From Rhodoferax_B sp049316285 (lineage in GTDB: Bacteria; Pseudomonadota; Gammaproteobacteria; Burkholderiales; Burkholderiaceae_C): DNA of 64,000 nucleotides. Where the stretch lies: assembly GCF_049316285.1 (NCBI RefSeq), contig NZ_JBMOXA010000003.1, positions 124,001 through 188,000 on the forward strand, given 5' to 3'. Under the pieces are notes generated by a model that saw nothing but the letters and a program-made list of their open reading frames with translations, made no database searches and had not been told where the DNA came from. Of this stretch, positions 33,489-42,283 are shown one piece after another. A program made the translations under genes and the position numbers. Positions within the stretch are counted from its first letter, which is position 1, and every line of letters starts with the position of its first letter.

Positions 33489-34763
33489 TTAACCCTGCAT
33501 GAAGCTGGTGCTCGTGGGCCGTCCCGGCAAATGCAGCGTGGCTGTGGCTGCGGGGCTTTGTGCCAGCAGGCGGCCGTTTTTCCAGACCATCAAGCGGTTG
33601 GCGCGCAGGCGGATCGCTTCCACCGGGTCGCGCGCCTGCAGCAACACAAAGCTGGCATCGCAGCCGGGGGCGAGGCCGTAGTTTGGCAGGTGCATCAGCT
33701 TGGCGGCGTTGGTGGTCACGGCTTCAAAACACTGGCGCATGCCGGCCTGGCTGGTCATCTGCGCCACATGCAGGCCCATGTGGGCCACTTCCAGCATGTC
33801 GCCCGAGCCCAGGCTGTACCACGGGTCCATCACGCAGTCGTGGCCGAAGGCGACATTGATGTTCTTCTCCATCAACTCGGGCACACGTGTCATGCCACGG
33901 CGCTTGGGGTAGCTGTCGTGCCGGCCCTGCAGCGTGATGTTGATCAGCGGGTTGGCAATGATGCTCACCTCGGCTTCTTTGATCAGCGCCAGCAGCTTGC
34001 TGACGTAGTAGTTGTCCATGCTGTGCATGGAGGTGCAGTGCGAGCCGGTGACGCGGCCATGCAAGCCCAGGCGCTGGGTTTCATAGGCCAGGGTTTCGAT
34101 GTGGCGTGAATGTGGGTCGTCCGATTCGTCGCAATGCATGTCGACCAGCTTGCCCTGAACGGCCGCCAATTCACACAGCAGCTTGACGCTGGCCGCGCCG
34201 TCGGCCATGGTGCGTTCAAAGTGTGGAATGCCGCCAACCACATCGACGCCCATGGCCAGCGCGCGCTTGAGGTTGTCCACTGCGCCGGGGCTGCGCAGGA
34301 TGCCGTCTTGTGGAAAAGCCACAAGTTGCAGGTCGAGGTAGGGGCGCACCAACTGCTTTACATGCAGCAGCGCCTCGGTGGCCAGCAGGCGCGGGTCGCA
34401 AATGTCGACATGTGAACGGATCGCCAGCAACCCTTTGGCCACGGCCCAGTCGCAATAGGCCAGCGCGCGCTGCACGATGGTGTCTTGCGTGAGTTGCGGT
34501 TTGAGTTCGCCCCATAACGCAATGCCTTCGAGCAGGGTGCCCGACTGGTTCACGCGTGGCAGGCCGTAGCTCAGTGTCGAGTCCATATGGAAATGCGGGT
34601 CGACAAACGGTGGCGAAAGCAACTGGCCTGCGGCGTCCACGGTGGCGTGCGCTGGCGCGGCAAGAGCAGCCTCGATGGTGGTGATCTTGCCGGCGCTGAC
34701 GCCCACGTCCATGTGCTGGCGGCCGTCGGGCAGGGTGGCGTTGTGGATGATGAGGTCAAGCAT
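33489..34763 (-). CDS. codA: Cytosine deaminase-family amidohydrolase
   Basis: A 424-residue metal-dependent deaminase closely resembling E. coli CodA. Metal and catalytic motifs are visible: VDPHFHMDST, VAFPQDGI (the cytosine-binding Gln), DMHCDESDD, GSHCTSMHS and FGHDCVMDPWYSLG. In CodA, as I recall it, the last motif is GHDDV; here the second Asp, which touches the pyrimidine, is Cys, so the preferred substrate may differ (isocytosine or another cyclic amidine). It is the most distal gene of the pyrimidine locus, 25 bases after the GntP gene. Deamination of cytosine would supply uracil to Upp and the URC enzymes. Confidence 0.85.
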   Translation of the reverse strand: MLDLIIHNATLPDGRQHMDVGVSAGKITTIEAALAAPAHATVDAAGQLLSPPFVDPHFHMDSTLSYGLPRVNQSGTLLEGIALWGELKPQLTQDTIVQRALAYCDWAVAKGLLAIRSHVDICDPRLLATEALLHVKQLVRPYLDLQLVAFPQDGILRSPGAVDNLKRALAMGVDVVGGIPHFERTMADGAASVKLLCELAAVQGKLVDMHCDESDDPHSRHIETLAYETQRLGLHGRVTGSHCTSMHSMDNYYVSKLLALIKEAEVSIIANPLINITLQGRHDSYPKRRGMTRVPELMEKNINVAFGHDCVMDPWYSLGSGDMLEVAHMGLHVAQMTSQAGMRQCFEAVTTNAAKLMHLPNYGLAPGCDASFVLLQARDPVEAIRLRANRLMVWKNGRLLAQSPAATATLHLPGRPTSTSFMQG

Positions 34764-34788
34764 GGTGGGGCTTTTTTTGAAGAGAAAC

Positions 34789-36258
34789 CTAGAACGAGCC
34801 GAACAGTGTGCCCAGCAGAATCACGCCTGCGAGTGCCAGCAGTGCGCCGACGATGCCGACCATCACGATGTCGAAATAACTTTGTTTGTGGGTGCAGCCG
34901 CACACCGCCAGCAGCGTGACCACGGCACCGTTGTGCGGCAGGCTGTCGAGTGTGCCCGAGCCGATCACGGCCACGCGGTGCAGCAGCGCGGGGTTGATGC
35001 CTTGCTGCTGCGCCATCTGCAGATAAGTGCCACCCAGTGCATCGAGCGCAATCGACAAACCGCCCGAGGCCGAGCCGGTGAGCGCCGCCAGCACATTGGT
35101 GGCTGCGGCCAGCGATACCAGCGGGCCGCCACCAATGTTCAACACCACGTCGCGCACCAGTGCAAACGCGGGCAGGGCGGCCACCACGGCGCCAAAGCCT
35201 ACCAGGCTGGCGACACTCAGCACCGGCAACACGGCGGCATTGGCGCCGGCGTCCATGCTTTCGCGCAGCGCCGCTAGGCGTTGGTGATTCAGCGCCAGCA
35301 CACACACGATGGCGGCCAGCAGCGCCACAATCACCGCCCACACACCGCCAAGCCCGGCGAGTGAGGCGCCGCCCCATCGTGGTTCGGCCAGATAGTCCGC
35401 ATCGATGTGTGGCAGCACGGCAAAACTCATCAACAGGTTAACCGCCACCACGATCAGCAGCGGCAACACCGCGACGGTGATGCTGGGTTCATCGGCACTG
35501 CGCCGGCCCTGGTGCAACTCGCTGGGGTCGAACTCGCGCGCGGTGCTCATGCGTTCGCGCAGGGCCGGGTTGTGGCTTACATCGGCGCCTACGTTGGGCG
35601 GCGATGCCTGGTTTTCAAAACCTTCACCTGTTTTGCGCGCTGCGGCTTCGCGCCGTGCGAGCCACCACAAGCCAAACCCCAGCATCACCAACGCCGCCAG
35701 GATACCCAGGCCCGGTGCGGCAAACGGTGTGGTGCCGAAGAAAGGCATGGGAATGGCGTTTTGAATCGCCGGTGTACCCGGCAGGGCCGACATGGTGAAT
35801 GTGGAGGTGCCCAGCACAATCGCGGCAGGCATCAAGCGCGCCGGAATATTGGCTGCGCGAAACAGCGCTTGTGCCATGGGCGCAAGCACGAAGAAGGCCA
35901 CAAACAGACTCACACCGCCATAAGTCACCAGCGCACCCGCCAACACCACCGCCAGCATGGCGCGGCGGGTGCCCAGCCGGGTGGTCATGAAGCTGGCAAT
36001 CGCACGCACCGAGCCGCTGTCGTCCATCAGCTTGCCGAACACGGCACCAAGCAAAAACAGCGGGAAGAACTGCGCCAGAAAGCCCGCAGCCCCCTGCATG
36101 AAGGTCAGCGTCCAGTGGGCCAGCAGAGGCTCGCCCGCAGCGGCGGCGGCTACCGTCGCGGCCATTGGTGCGAGCAGCAACACGCTCCAGCCGCGGTAGG
36201 CCAGGCCTATGAGCAGCGCCAGGGCCGCCAGAATGCCGAGCAGCCCCAAGATCTGCAT
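34789..36258 (-). CDS. GntP-family permease
   Basis: A 489-residue transporter with about 12 membrane helices. Residues such as QFFPLFLLGAVFGKLMDDSGSVRAIA and SALPGTPAIQNAIP are GntP/gluconate-H+ symporter hallmarks, and LDSLPHNGAVVTLL occurs near the end. A cytoplasmic loop of about 60 residues (around 205-270) is inserted mid-protein. The family takes up gluconate and other hydroxyacids. Its place inside a nucleobase operon, touching the upstream permease gene, hints at a transported pyrimidine-breakdown acid, but that is inference. Confidence 0.85.
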   Translation of the reverse strand: MQILGLLGILAALALLIGLAYRGWSVLLLAPMAATVAAAAAGEPLLAHWTLTFMQGAAGFLAQFFPLFLLGAVFGKLMDDSGSVRAIASFMTTRLGTRRAMLAVVLAGALVTYGGVSLFVAFFVLAPMAQALFRAANIPARLMPAAIVLGTSTFTMSALPGTPAIQNAIPMPFFGTTPFAAPGLGILAALVMLGFGLWWLARREAAARKTGEGFENQASPPNVGADVSHNPALRERMSTAREFDPSELHQGRRSADEPSITVAVLPLLIVVAVNLLMSFAVLPHIDADYLAEPRWGGASLAGLGGVWAVIVALLAAIVCVLALNHQRLAALRESMDAGANAAVLPVLSVASLVGFGAVVAALPAFALVRDVVLNIGGGPLVSLAAATNVLAALTGSASGGLSIALDALGGTYLQMAQQQGINPALLHRVAVIGSGTLDSLPHNGAVVTLLAVCGCTHKQSYFDIVMVGIVGALLALAGVILLGTLFGSF

Positions 36259-37182
36259 TCAGCGTTCTCCCTTGCGGTAGGGTTGCATCAAGGCCTGGGG
36301 GTAGCTGGCTTTGCGCGCCACCATGATCAAGGCCACGATGGACAACACATACGGCAGCATCAAATACACCTGGTACGGCAGCCAGGCATCACCCGACTGC
36401 TGCAGGCGCAACTGCAGCGCGTCAAAAAAGGCAAACAGCAGCGCGCCCAGCAGCGCCTTGCCGGGCCGCCATGAGGCAAACACCACCAGCGCCACGCAGA
36501 TCCAGCCACGCCCGTTGACCATGTTGAAGAAAAACGCATTGAAGGCGGACAGCGTAAGGAATGCGCCCGCCACGCCCATCAACGCCGAACCGGCCACGAT
36601 GGCGCTGGTACGCGTGGCCGCCACCGACACCCCTTGGCCTTCGGCGGCGCGCGGGTTCTCACCCACCATGCGAATCGCCAGGCCGGCCGGTGTGCGGTAC
36701 AACACGTAGGCGATCAGCGGCACCAGCAGCAAGGCCAGCAAGGTCAGCGCAGACTGGTGTTGCAGTATGGGGATGGGCAGCCAGGCCATGTCGGCAAACG
36801 GCGTGATCGTGGGGGGCGTGTTCACCTTGGGAAAACTCACGCGATAACCAAAGTAGCTGAGTGCCGTGGCGAGCATGGTGATGCCCAGGCCCGAGACGTG
36901 TTGCGACAAGGCCATGCCGACGGTAAGCCATGCGTGCAGCAAGCCCAGCAGCGCGCCGACTGCAGCCGCCACAAACACACCGCCCCACAGTGGCGCACCC
37001 CAGTACACCGCCAGCCAGCCGGCGAATGCACCGGCCACCATGATGCCTTCTATGCCCAGGTTGAGCACGCCCGCGCGCTCACACAGCAGTACACCCAAGG
37101 TGCCGAGTAAAAGCGGCGTGGCGGTGCGCAAGGTGGCTTCCCAAAAGGCCGGGTTGGCCAGAATTTCGAGCAAGGCGTTCAT
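36259..37182 (-). CDS. Nucleoside-type ABC transporter permease (second subunit, YufQ-like)
   Basis: Inner-membrane permease of 307 residues from the BPD_transp_2 family. It begins MNALLEILANPAFWEATLRTATPLLLGTLG and carries ERAGVLNLGIEGIMVAGAF, the characteristic ERxGxxNLGxEG motif, and VGENPRAAEGQGV, the coupling loop. The start overlaps the stop of the other permease as ATGA; the longer frame to 37599 is inside that gene. Works with the neighbouring permease, ATPase and BMP-type binding protein. Confidence 0.92.
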   Translation of the reverse strand: MNALLEILANPAFWEATLRTATPLLLGTLGVLLCERAGVLNLGIEGIMVAGAFAGWLAVYWGAPLWGGVFVAAAVGALLGLLHAWLTVGMALSQHVSGLGITMLATALSYFGYRVSFPKVNTPPTITPFADMAWLPIPILQHQSALTLLALLLVPLIAYVLYRTPAGLAIRMVGENPRAAEGQGVSVAATRTSAIVAGSALMGVAGAFLTLSAFNAFFFNMVNGRGWICVALVVFASWRPGKALLGALLFAFFDALQLRLQQSGDAWLPYQVYLMLPYVLSIVALIMVARKASYPQALMQPYRKGER

Positions 37183-38240
37183 TTCCAGCGCACCCGGTAT
37201 TGCGTCAACATGCTGGCCACCAGCACCGACAGCAGCGAGGCGGCGACGATGACGTCGGCGATATAGGTTGGCACGTTGATGGCGCGGCTCATGCTGTCCG
37301 CCCCGACCAGCACACCCGCCACAAAAACGCTTGCGGCCAATACACCAATCGGGTGCAGCCCGGCCAGCATGGCGATGACGATGCCGGTGTAGCCATAACC
37401 CGGCGACATGTCCAGCGTGACATAGCCGGTGCGGCCCGCAACTTCTATGGCGCCCGCCAACCCGGCCAATGCACCCGACAACAAGGCCACCCACACCATG
37501 GTGCGTGTGACGCGCACACCGGCAAACGCCGCTGCGCGCGCATTGGCGCCGACGGCGCGGATGTTGAAACCCAGCACGCTGTACTTGAAGATGCACCACA
37601 CCGCCAGCGCCAGGCCCATGGCGATCAGCAATCCGCTGTGCACACGGGTTTGGGCTATCAGCTTGGAAAGCTCCAGCCCCTCCTGCAGGCCCACGCTTTG
37701 GGGCCAGCCCATGGCGCCGGGGTCTTTCATGGGGCCGTCTAGCACCAGCGACACACCCAGCAGCATGATGAAGTTGAACAGCAGCGTGGTCACCACCTCA
37801 TCCACACCCAGCCGGGTTTTCATCAAGGTCGGGCCTAGCAGCAACAAGGCCCCGGCCAGGGCCGCGGCCAGCAGCATCAGCGGAAACAGGACCCATGGCG
37901 ACCATTCGAGGCCGGTGCCGCCGTGCAGGCCGCCGACCAGCACCGCCGCCAGCGCCCCGGCGTAGAGTTGGCCTTCGGCGCCAATGTTGAACAGCCTTGC
38001 CTTGAATGCCACGGTGGCCGACAGACCGGTGAGGATCAGCGGAATGGCGCGGGTAAGTGTTTCGCTGAGCGCGAACACCGAGCCGAAACCGCCTTTGAAC
38101 AGCAGGGCATAGGTTTGCCCCACGGGTGCGCCAGCCCACAACACCAGCAGCGCACACACCAGCAAGGTGAAAACGGCGGCGCCTATCGGGGCCAGCAGCA
38201 AGGCCAGCGCGGAGCTGCTGTTGCGTTTCTCAAGCCTCAT
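37179..38240 (-). CDS. Nucleoside-type ABC transporter permease (first subunit, YufP-like)
   Basis: A 353-residue permease with about 8-9 helices. SATVAFKARLFNIGAEGQLYAGA is the family motif and VGANARAAAFAGV the ATPase-coupling loop. It overlaps both the ATPase gene (ATGA) and the second permease gene (ATGA), so the three are translationally coupled. The pair forms the channel of a BMP/RbsABC-like importer for nucleosides or nucleobases. Confidence 0.92.
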   Translation of the reverse strand: MRLEKRNSSSALALLLAPIGAAVFTLLVCALLVLWAGAPVGQTYALLFKGGFGSVFALSETLTRAIPLILTGLSATVAFKARLFNIGAEGQLYAGALAAVLVGGLHGGTGLEWSPWVLFPLMLLAAALAGALLLLGPTLMKTRLGVDEVVTTLLFNFIMLLGVSLVLDGPMKDPGAMGWPQSVGLQEGLELSKLIAQTRVHSGLLIAMGLALAVWCIFKYSVLGFNIRAVGANARAAAFAGVRVTRTMVWVALLSGALAGLAGAIEVAGRTGYVTLDMSPGYGYTGIVIAMLAGLHPIGVLAASVFVAGVLVGADSMSRAINVPTYIADVIVAASLLSVLVASMLTQYRVRWK

Positions 38241-39763
38241 GCTGATGCCACCTCTTGTGCATCAAGCCCGGCCATCGCCAGGCCAATCTCGGCGCGACTC
38301 CATTCGGTGGCGGGGCGGGGCGTGCCGAGGTGGCCGCCGTGCATCACGGCCACGCGGTCGCCCAGCGTGAGCACTTCGTCCAGGTCGTCGGAGATCAGCA
38401 ACACCGCGGCACCGGCATCGCGGGAGGCGATCAGGTGCTGCTGCACGGTGGCCACGGCGCCTATGTCCAGCCCCCAGGTGGGTTGGTGCGCGACGATCAG
38501 CCGAGGCGGCGTGCCGTCCGGCGCGAGCAGGGCGCGGCCCAGAATCAGCTTTTGCATATTGCCTCCCGACAAAGCGCGGGCCGGGGAAAACAAACCCCCG
38601 CCGCGTACATCAAAAGCCTGCACCACACGTGCTGCGTAGGCGCGCGCGGCGTTGCGCCGAATCCAGCCCCAGCGTGAAAAAATCCGGCTGTGCAGGCGCT
38701 CGGAAACAGCGTTTTCCCACAGCGGCAAATCGCCTACCACGCCCACACCGTGGCGGTCTTCGGGAATGCGCGCCAGACCCTGTGCCACCAAGATAGCCGG
38801 CTGGGCGCGTAGCGGCTGCCCCAGGAACTGCACGCTGCCGCCGCTGAGCGCGCGTGTGCCACACAACACCTCGGCCAAGGCCACTTGGCCATTGCCCGAG
38901 ACACCGGCTACCGCCACGATTTCGCCGGCGTGCAGCTGCAGCGAGACATCGCGCAGCGGGTCTGCCGATACCGTGCTGGCGTGGTCCATCACACATACCG
39001 GCGCGCCCACATCTTGTGCCGGGCGGCGCACCGGCGCATCGACCGCATGGCCAACCATCCATTGGGCCAACTGGCTTTGTGTCAGCGCCTGCTCGGGGGT
39101 GTTAGGGGCTTCGGCCACGAGTTTGCCGTGGCGCAGCACAGCCACGCGGTGTGACACACGCAGCACCTCGCCGAGCTTGTGGCTGATGAAGATGATGGCC
39201 AAACCTTGCGCCACCATGTGGCTCAAGGTGTCGAACAAGGCCTCGCTTTCCTGCGGTGTGAGCACCGCGGTGGGCTCGTCCAGTATCAGGATGCGTGCGC
39301 CGCGGTAAAGCGCTTTGAGGATCTCCACCCGTTGGCGTTCACCCACCGACAAACCGGCGACACGTGCATCGACGTCGATGTGCAGCCCGAAACGTTGCGC
39401 CACCTCCTGTAGTTTGGCGCGGGCGGCCGTCGTGTCGGACACGGGGCGCCACCAAGCCTCGGTGCCGAGCATCACGTTGTCGAGCACGGAGAGGTTGTCG
39501 GCCAGCGCAAAGTGCTGGTGCACCATGCCCACGCCGGCTTGTAATGCCGCACGGGGCTGGCCCGGTGGCAGCGGTTGACCAAACACACTGATGTGGCCGC
39601 TGTCCGCCACGTAATGGCCAAACAGTATGGACATCAGTGTCGACTTGCCGGCACCGTTCTCGCCCAACAGCCCCAACACTTCGCCGGACTCCAAGGCCAA
39701 CGAAATATCGCTATTGGCTTGAACGTTTCCGAAGCGTTTTGATATTTTCGTTAAACGTAACAC
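38237..39763 (-). CDS. Nucleoside-type ABC transporter ATPase with two nucleotide-binding domains
   Basis: A 508-residue fused ATPase of the YufO/RbsA/MglA group. The first domain has Walker A GENGAGKST, signature LSVGERQRVEILKAL and Walker B LILDEPTAVLTPQE. The second has the degenerate P-loop GVSGNGQVAL and LSGGNMQKLILGRAL, the usual asymmetric pattern. Start is GTG 39763 with a weak ribosome site. The 278 bases upstream (39764-40041) are AT-richer than the surroundings and hold the divergent promoters of this gene and the response regulator operon; I could not assign clear hexamers. The matching BMP binding protein is encoded 2.5 kb upstream, beyond the signalling operon. Confidence 0.93.
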   Translation of the reverse strand: MLRLTKISKRFGNVQANSDISLALESGEVLGLLGENGAGKSTLMSILFGHYVADSGHISVFGQPLPPGQPRAALQAGVGMVHQHFALADNLSVLDNVMLGTEAWWRPVSDTTAARAKLQEVAQRFGLHIDVDARVAGLSVGERQRVEILKALYRGARILILDEPTAVLTPQESEALFDTLSHMVAQGLAIIFISHKLGEVLRVSHRVAVLRHGKLVAEAPNTPEQALTQSQLAQWMVGHAVDAPVRRPAQDVGAPVCVMDHASTVSADPLRDVSLQLHAGEIVAVAGVSGNGQVALAEVLCGTRALSGGSVQFLGQPLRAQPAILVAQGLARIPEDRHGVGVVGDLPLWENAVSERLHSRIFSRWGWIRRNAARAYAARVVQAFDVRGGGLFSPARALSGGNMQKLILGRALLAPDGTPPRLIVAHQPTWGLDIGAVATVQQHLIASRDAGAAVLLISDDLDEVLTLGDRVAVMHGGHLGTPRPATEWSRAEIGLAMAGLDAQEVASA

Positions 39764-40041
39764 TTTGACTCAGGTATTGGGTGGTAGATATGAACGAATG
39801 GCGGTCAATATGTGTTCTTTTGTGGCTAGTTAATAAGTTGATCCGATCTGTTATCAATCATATAGTTTGACGAGCGTGACATGGGGACGAACGCTGGTAA
39901 GCTCGTAACATAAGTGTGTGGCACTTGTGCCTTGTAGATGTCAAGGGCCGGTGCACATTTCAAAACGTTTGCAGTCAGTTGAATTACGAGAGACCTGTGC
40001 CGCCTGCAAGTTATGGCAGGCGAGTACAAACCAAGCGCATC

Positions 40042-40416
40042 ATGGAACAAAAAAAACTATTGATCGTAGACGACAGCCGAGTGTCGCGCATGATGATTCG
40101 CAGCCTGGTGCAAGCCAAGCGGCCACATTGGACTTTGCTGGAAGCAGCCAACGGGGATGAAGCCCTGGCCAGCGTGGCGGAGGGCGGTGTTGACTACTGC
40201 ACGATGGACATCAACATGCCCGGCATGGACGGCACCGAGGTGACTGAACGGCTGCTTAAAAAACACCCAACCGTACGCTTGGTCCTTTTCTCGGCGAATG
40301 TGCAGGAAAGCCAGAAGGCGCGTGCTTCGGCATTGGGCGTGTTGTTTGTGGCCAAACCCGTGACGGAACGCAGCGTGTCCGAAGCGCTGCAGTATTTCGA
40401 GTCCACCCCCTCATGA
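40042..40416 (+). CDS. Single-domain response regulator
   Basis: A 124-residue CheY-like receiver with no output domain. The acidic pocket is IVDDSRVSR (Asp10, Asp11), the phosphorylation site is Asp56 in MDINMPGMDG, and the switch residues are Ser84 (LFSANVQ) and Lys105 (AKPV). ATG 40042 gives the normal start; a longer frame from 39916 is not conserved. Its stop overlaps the CheC-type gene as ATGA, making the phosphatase its likely partner. No dedicated histidine kinase is encoded nearby. Confidence 0.9.
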   Translation: MEQKKLLIVDDSRVSRMMIRSLVQAKRPHWTLLEAANGDEALASVAEGGVDYCTMDINMPGMDGTEVTERLLKKHPTVRLVLFSANVQESQKARASALGVLFVAKPVTERSVSEALQYFESTPS

Positions 40417-41021
40417 AAATCGACGGTTTGCACCTAGACGCATTGACCGAAATCTTCAATGTCGGGGCAGGGCGGGCCGCCGCGAGTTTGAGCGAAATCG
40501 TCGGCGAAGAAGTCAAGTTGTCGGTGCCCGAGGTCAAGTTCTACCATCGCAACGACATCTCTGCTGGCACGCTTTCACTGACCGGCGCGCGTGTCGGGGC
40601 CGTGCGCCAGCGCTTCAGCGGGCAGCTCAACCTTGACGCCTCGCTGATGTTTCGCGAAGAACGTGCGCTGGAAATCGTGCAAGACATGTTGCACTCGCAG
40701 ATGGGCTTGGAAGATCTGGTCGAGTTTGAGCAAGAGGCCATGTGCGAGTTGGGCAACATCATCATGAATGGCTGCATGGCGGCCATCTCCGACCTGCTGG
40801 CCATTCCTTTTGCGAGCACGCTGCCAGAGTATCTGGTGGACGATGCCGGTGCGGTGCTGAAAACGTTGGCCTCGAGTTCCTCGCAGCCGGTGATTTTGGT
40901 GTTGCACATGGATTTGACGATTGAAAAACGTGCCATCCATGGCTATCTGGTTTTTTTGCTGAGTTCAGACTCCTTGAACGAGTTGCTGGACGCTCTGAAC
41001 AGGTTTTTGGATCGCATCTGA
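40413..41021 (+). CDS. CheC-type protein phosphatase
   Basis: A 202-residue CheC-family protein. Both active-site motifs of the CheC/FliY/CheX fold are present: DALTEIFNVGAG (Glu13, Asn16) and EAMCELGNIIMN (Glu112, Asn115), each followed by a Pro-containing strand (LSVPEVKFY and LLAIPFAS). Family members dephosphorylate CheY-P. Its coupling to the upstream receiver suggests it resets that regulator. The next gene is a diguanylate cyclase, 10 bases on, so the three probably form one signalling module. Confidence 0.87.
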   Translation: MKIDGLHLDALTEIFNVGAGRAAASLSEIVGEEVKLSVPEVKFYHRNDISAGTLSLTGARVGAVRQRFSGQLNLDASLMFREERALEIVQDMLHSQMGLEDLVEFEQEAMCELGNIIMNGCMAAISDLLAIPFASTLPEYLVDDAGAVLKTLASSSSQPVILVLHMDLTIEKRAIHGYLVFLLSSDSLNELLDALNRFLDRI

Positions 41022-41031
41022 GCGCGTTGTC

Positions 41032-42135
41032 ATGAAGGCCTCTTCTGCCGCTGTTCCACTGCCTTGGGGGCAAGTGTCGGATGTGCTCGCCATGGGCGTG
41101 GTGATCTTGGATGCTGACGGTCGTGTGCAGCACTGGAACGCCTGGATGAAACGGCACAGCGGCGTGACGCCTGAGGAGGCGCATGGCCGTATGCTGCAGG
41201 ACATCTGGGGTGCGGGCATGAGTGCCCCTTTTCTGCGCGCCCTGGGCAACGCTTTGCAGTACGACTTGCCCGTGGTGATGTCCAACGTGCTGCACCGCCA
41301 CCCCTTGCCGCTGTTTCGTCTGCTGGCCGGCGCGCTGCCAGAGGTAGGGGTGCGCACCCGTATTCCGCAGACCATCACCTTGATCCCGCTGCAGGCCGAT
41401 GCCGCGGATAGCACGGCAACACGGCATTGCGTGATCCAAATCGTTGACACCAGTTTGTTCATACACCGGGAGAAGGTGCTGCAGTCGCGCAGCGAACAAC
41501 TCAGCAAAGAGGTCGTGATCGATGGCTTGACTGGCGTCTACAACCGCAAGTTTTTCAACCAGCGTCTGCCGGTGGAGTTAAGCCGGGCCCTGCGCAGCGA
41601 CAGTGCCTTGTCGCTGATCATGATGGATGTGGACTGCTTCAAGAACTACAACGATAGTTATGGCCACCCGGCCGGCGACCGTGTGTTGCAAGCGCTGGCA
41701 AAAACGGTGCAGCAGCAGTTGAGCCGCCCATCGGATCTTTTGGCGCGTTACGGCGGAGAGGAATTCATCATGATTCTTTCCGGCTCCGAGCAGATCGGGG
41801 CTCAGCAACTGGCCGAGAGAATCCGTTTGGCGATTGCGGCTTTGGCGCTGCCCCACGCTTACTCGCATGTGGCGCCATACGTCACCGTCAGCCTAGGCGT
41901 GACCACTTGTGTGCCGCAAGGCGTGCACAACCCCGAAGACGCGCTGGAGTCTGTTGACCAGGCGCTGTATGCCGCCAAACGCAATGGACGCAACACCACA
42001 CTGTGGTTGCCTATGCGTGATGGGGCGCTGTCAGAATCAACGGTGGTGCCAACATCCGGTTCCATGACAGCCGTTTCGGAAAAGACCTCTACGCCAGATT
42101 TCTCAGTTTCTGGCAGCGACAGCCTGGGGCTCTGA
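41032..42135 (+). CDS. PAS-GGDEF diguanylate cyclase
   Basis: A 367-residue soluble protein. Residues about 10-135 look like a PAS sensor (VLAMGVVILDADGRVQHWNAW, HSGVTPEEAHGRML). A short coiled stretch (EKVLQSRSEQLSKEVVIDGLTGVYNR) leads to the GGDEF domain with IMMDVDCFKNYNDSYGH, the catalytic motif RYGGEEF and the inhibitory I-site RPSD in the correct place before it. It should make cyclic di-GMP with product inhibition. Last gene of the receiver-CheC-cyclase operon; two hairpins follow. Confidence 0.93.
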   Translation: MKASSAAVPLPWGQVSDVLAMGVVILDADGRVQHWNAWMKRHSGVTPEEAHGRMLQDIWGAGMSAPFLRALGNALQYDLPVVMSNVLHRHPLPLFRLLAGALPEVGVRTRIPQTITLIPLQADAADSTATRHCVIQIVDTSLFIHREKVLQSRSEQLSKEVVIDGLTGVYNRKFFNQRLPVELSRALRSDSALSLIMMDVDCFKNYNDSYGHPAGDRVLQALAKTVQQQLSRPSDLLARYGGEEFIMILSGSEQIGAQQLAERIRLAIAALALPHAYSHVAPYVTVSLGVTTCVPQGVHNPEDALESVDQALYAAKRNGRNTTLWLPMRDGALSESTVVPTSGSMTAVSEKTSTPDFSVSGSDSLGL

Positions 42136-42173
42136 GGATCAGGGCGAGTCGCCGGGGCAGCAGAAGGTAGATA

Positions 42174-42197
42174 GGCCGCAACGCAAGCGCTGCGGCC
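42174..42197 (+). terminator. Hairpin after the diguanylate cyclase gene
   Basis: A 7-bp stem GGCCGCA/TGCGGCC with an inner CGC/GCG pair lies 38 bases after the cyclase stop and is followed at a distance by CTTATTTTT. It sits between convergent genes and may act in both directions. Confidence 0.45.
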
Positions 42198-42245
42198 CAG
42201 TGTTCGGCTTATTTTTCCCAGTAGCGGCGCGACCGGGCTGCATAT

Positions 42246-42268
42246 CCGGCAAAAACTGTACTTGCCGG
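42246..42268. terminator. Second hairpin between convergent cyclase and BMP-protein genes
   Basis: CCGGCAA/TTGCCGG forms a 7-bp stem with a 9-base loop. On the plus strand GACTTCTTTTC follows; on the minus strand it lies 15 bases after the binding-protein stop. Confidence 0.45.
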
Positions 42269-42283
42269 GACTTCTTTTCGCCG

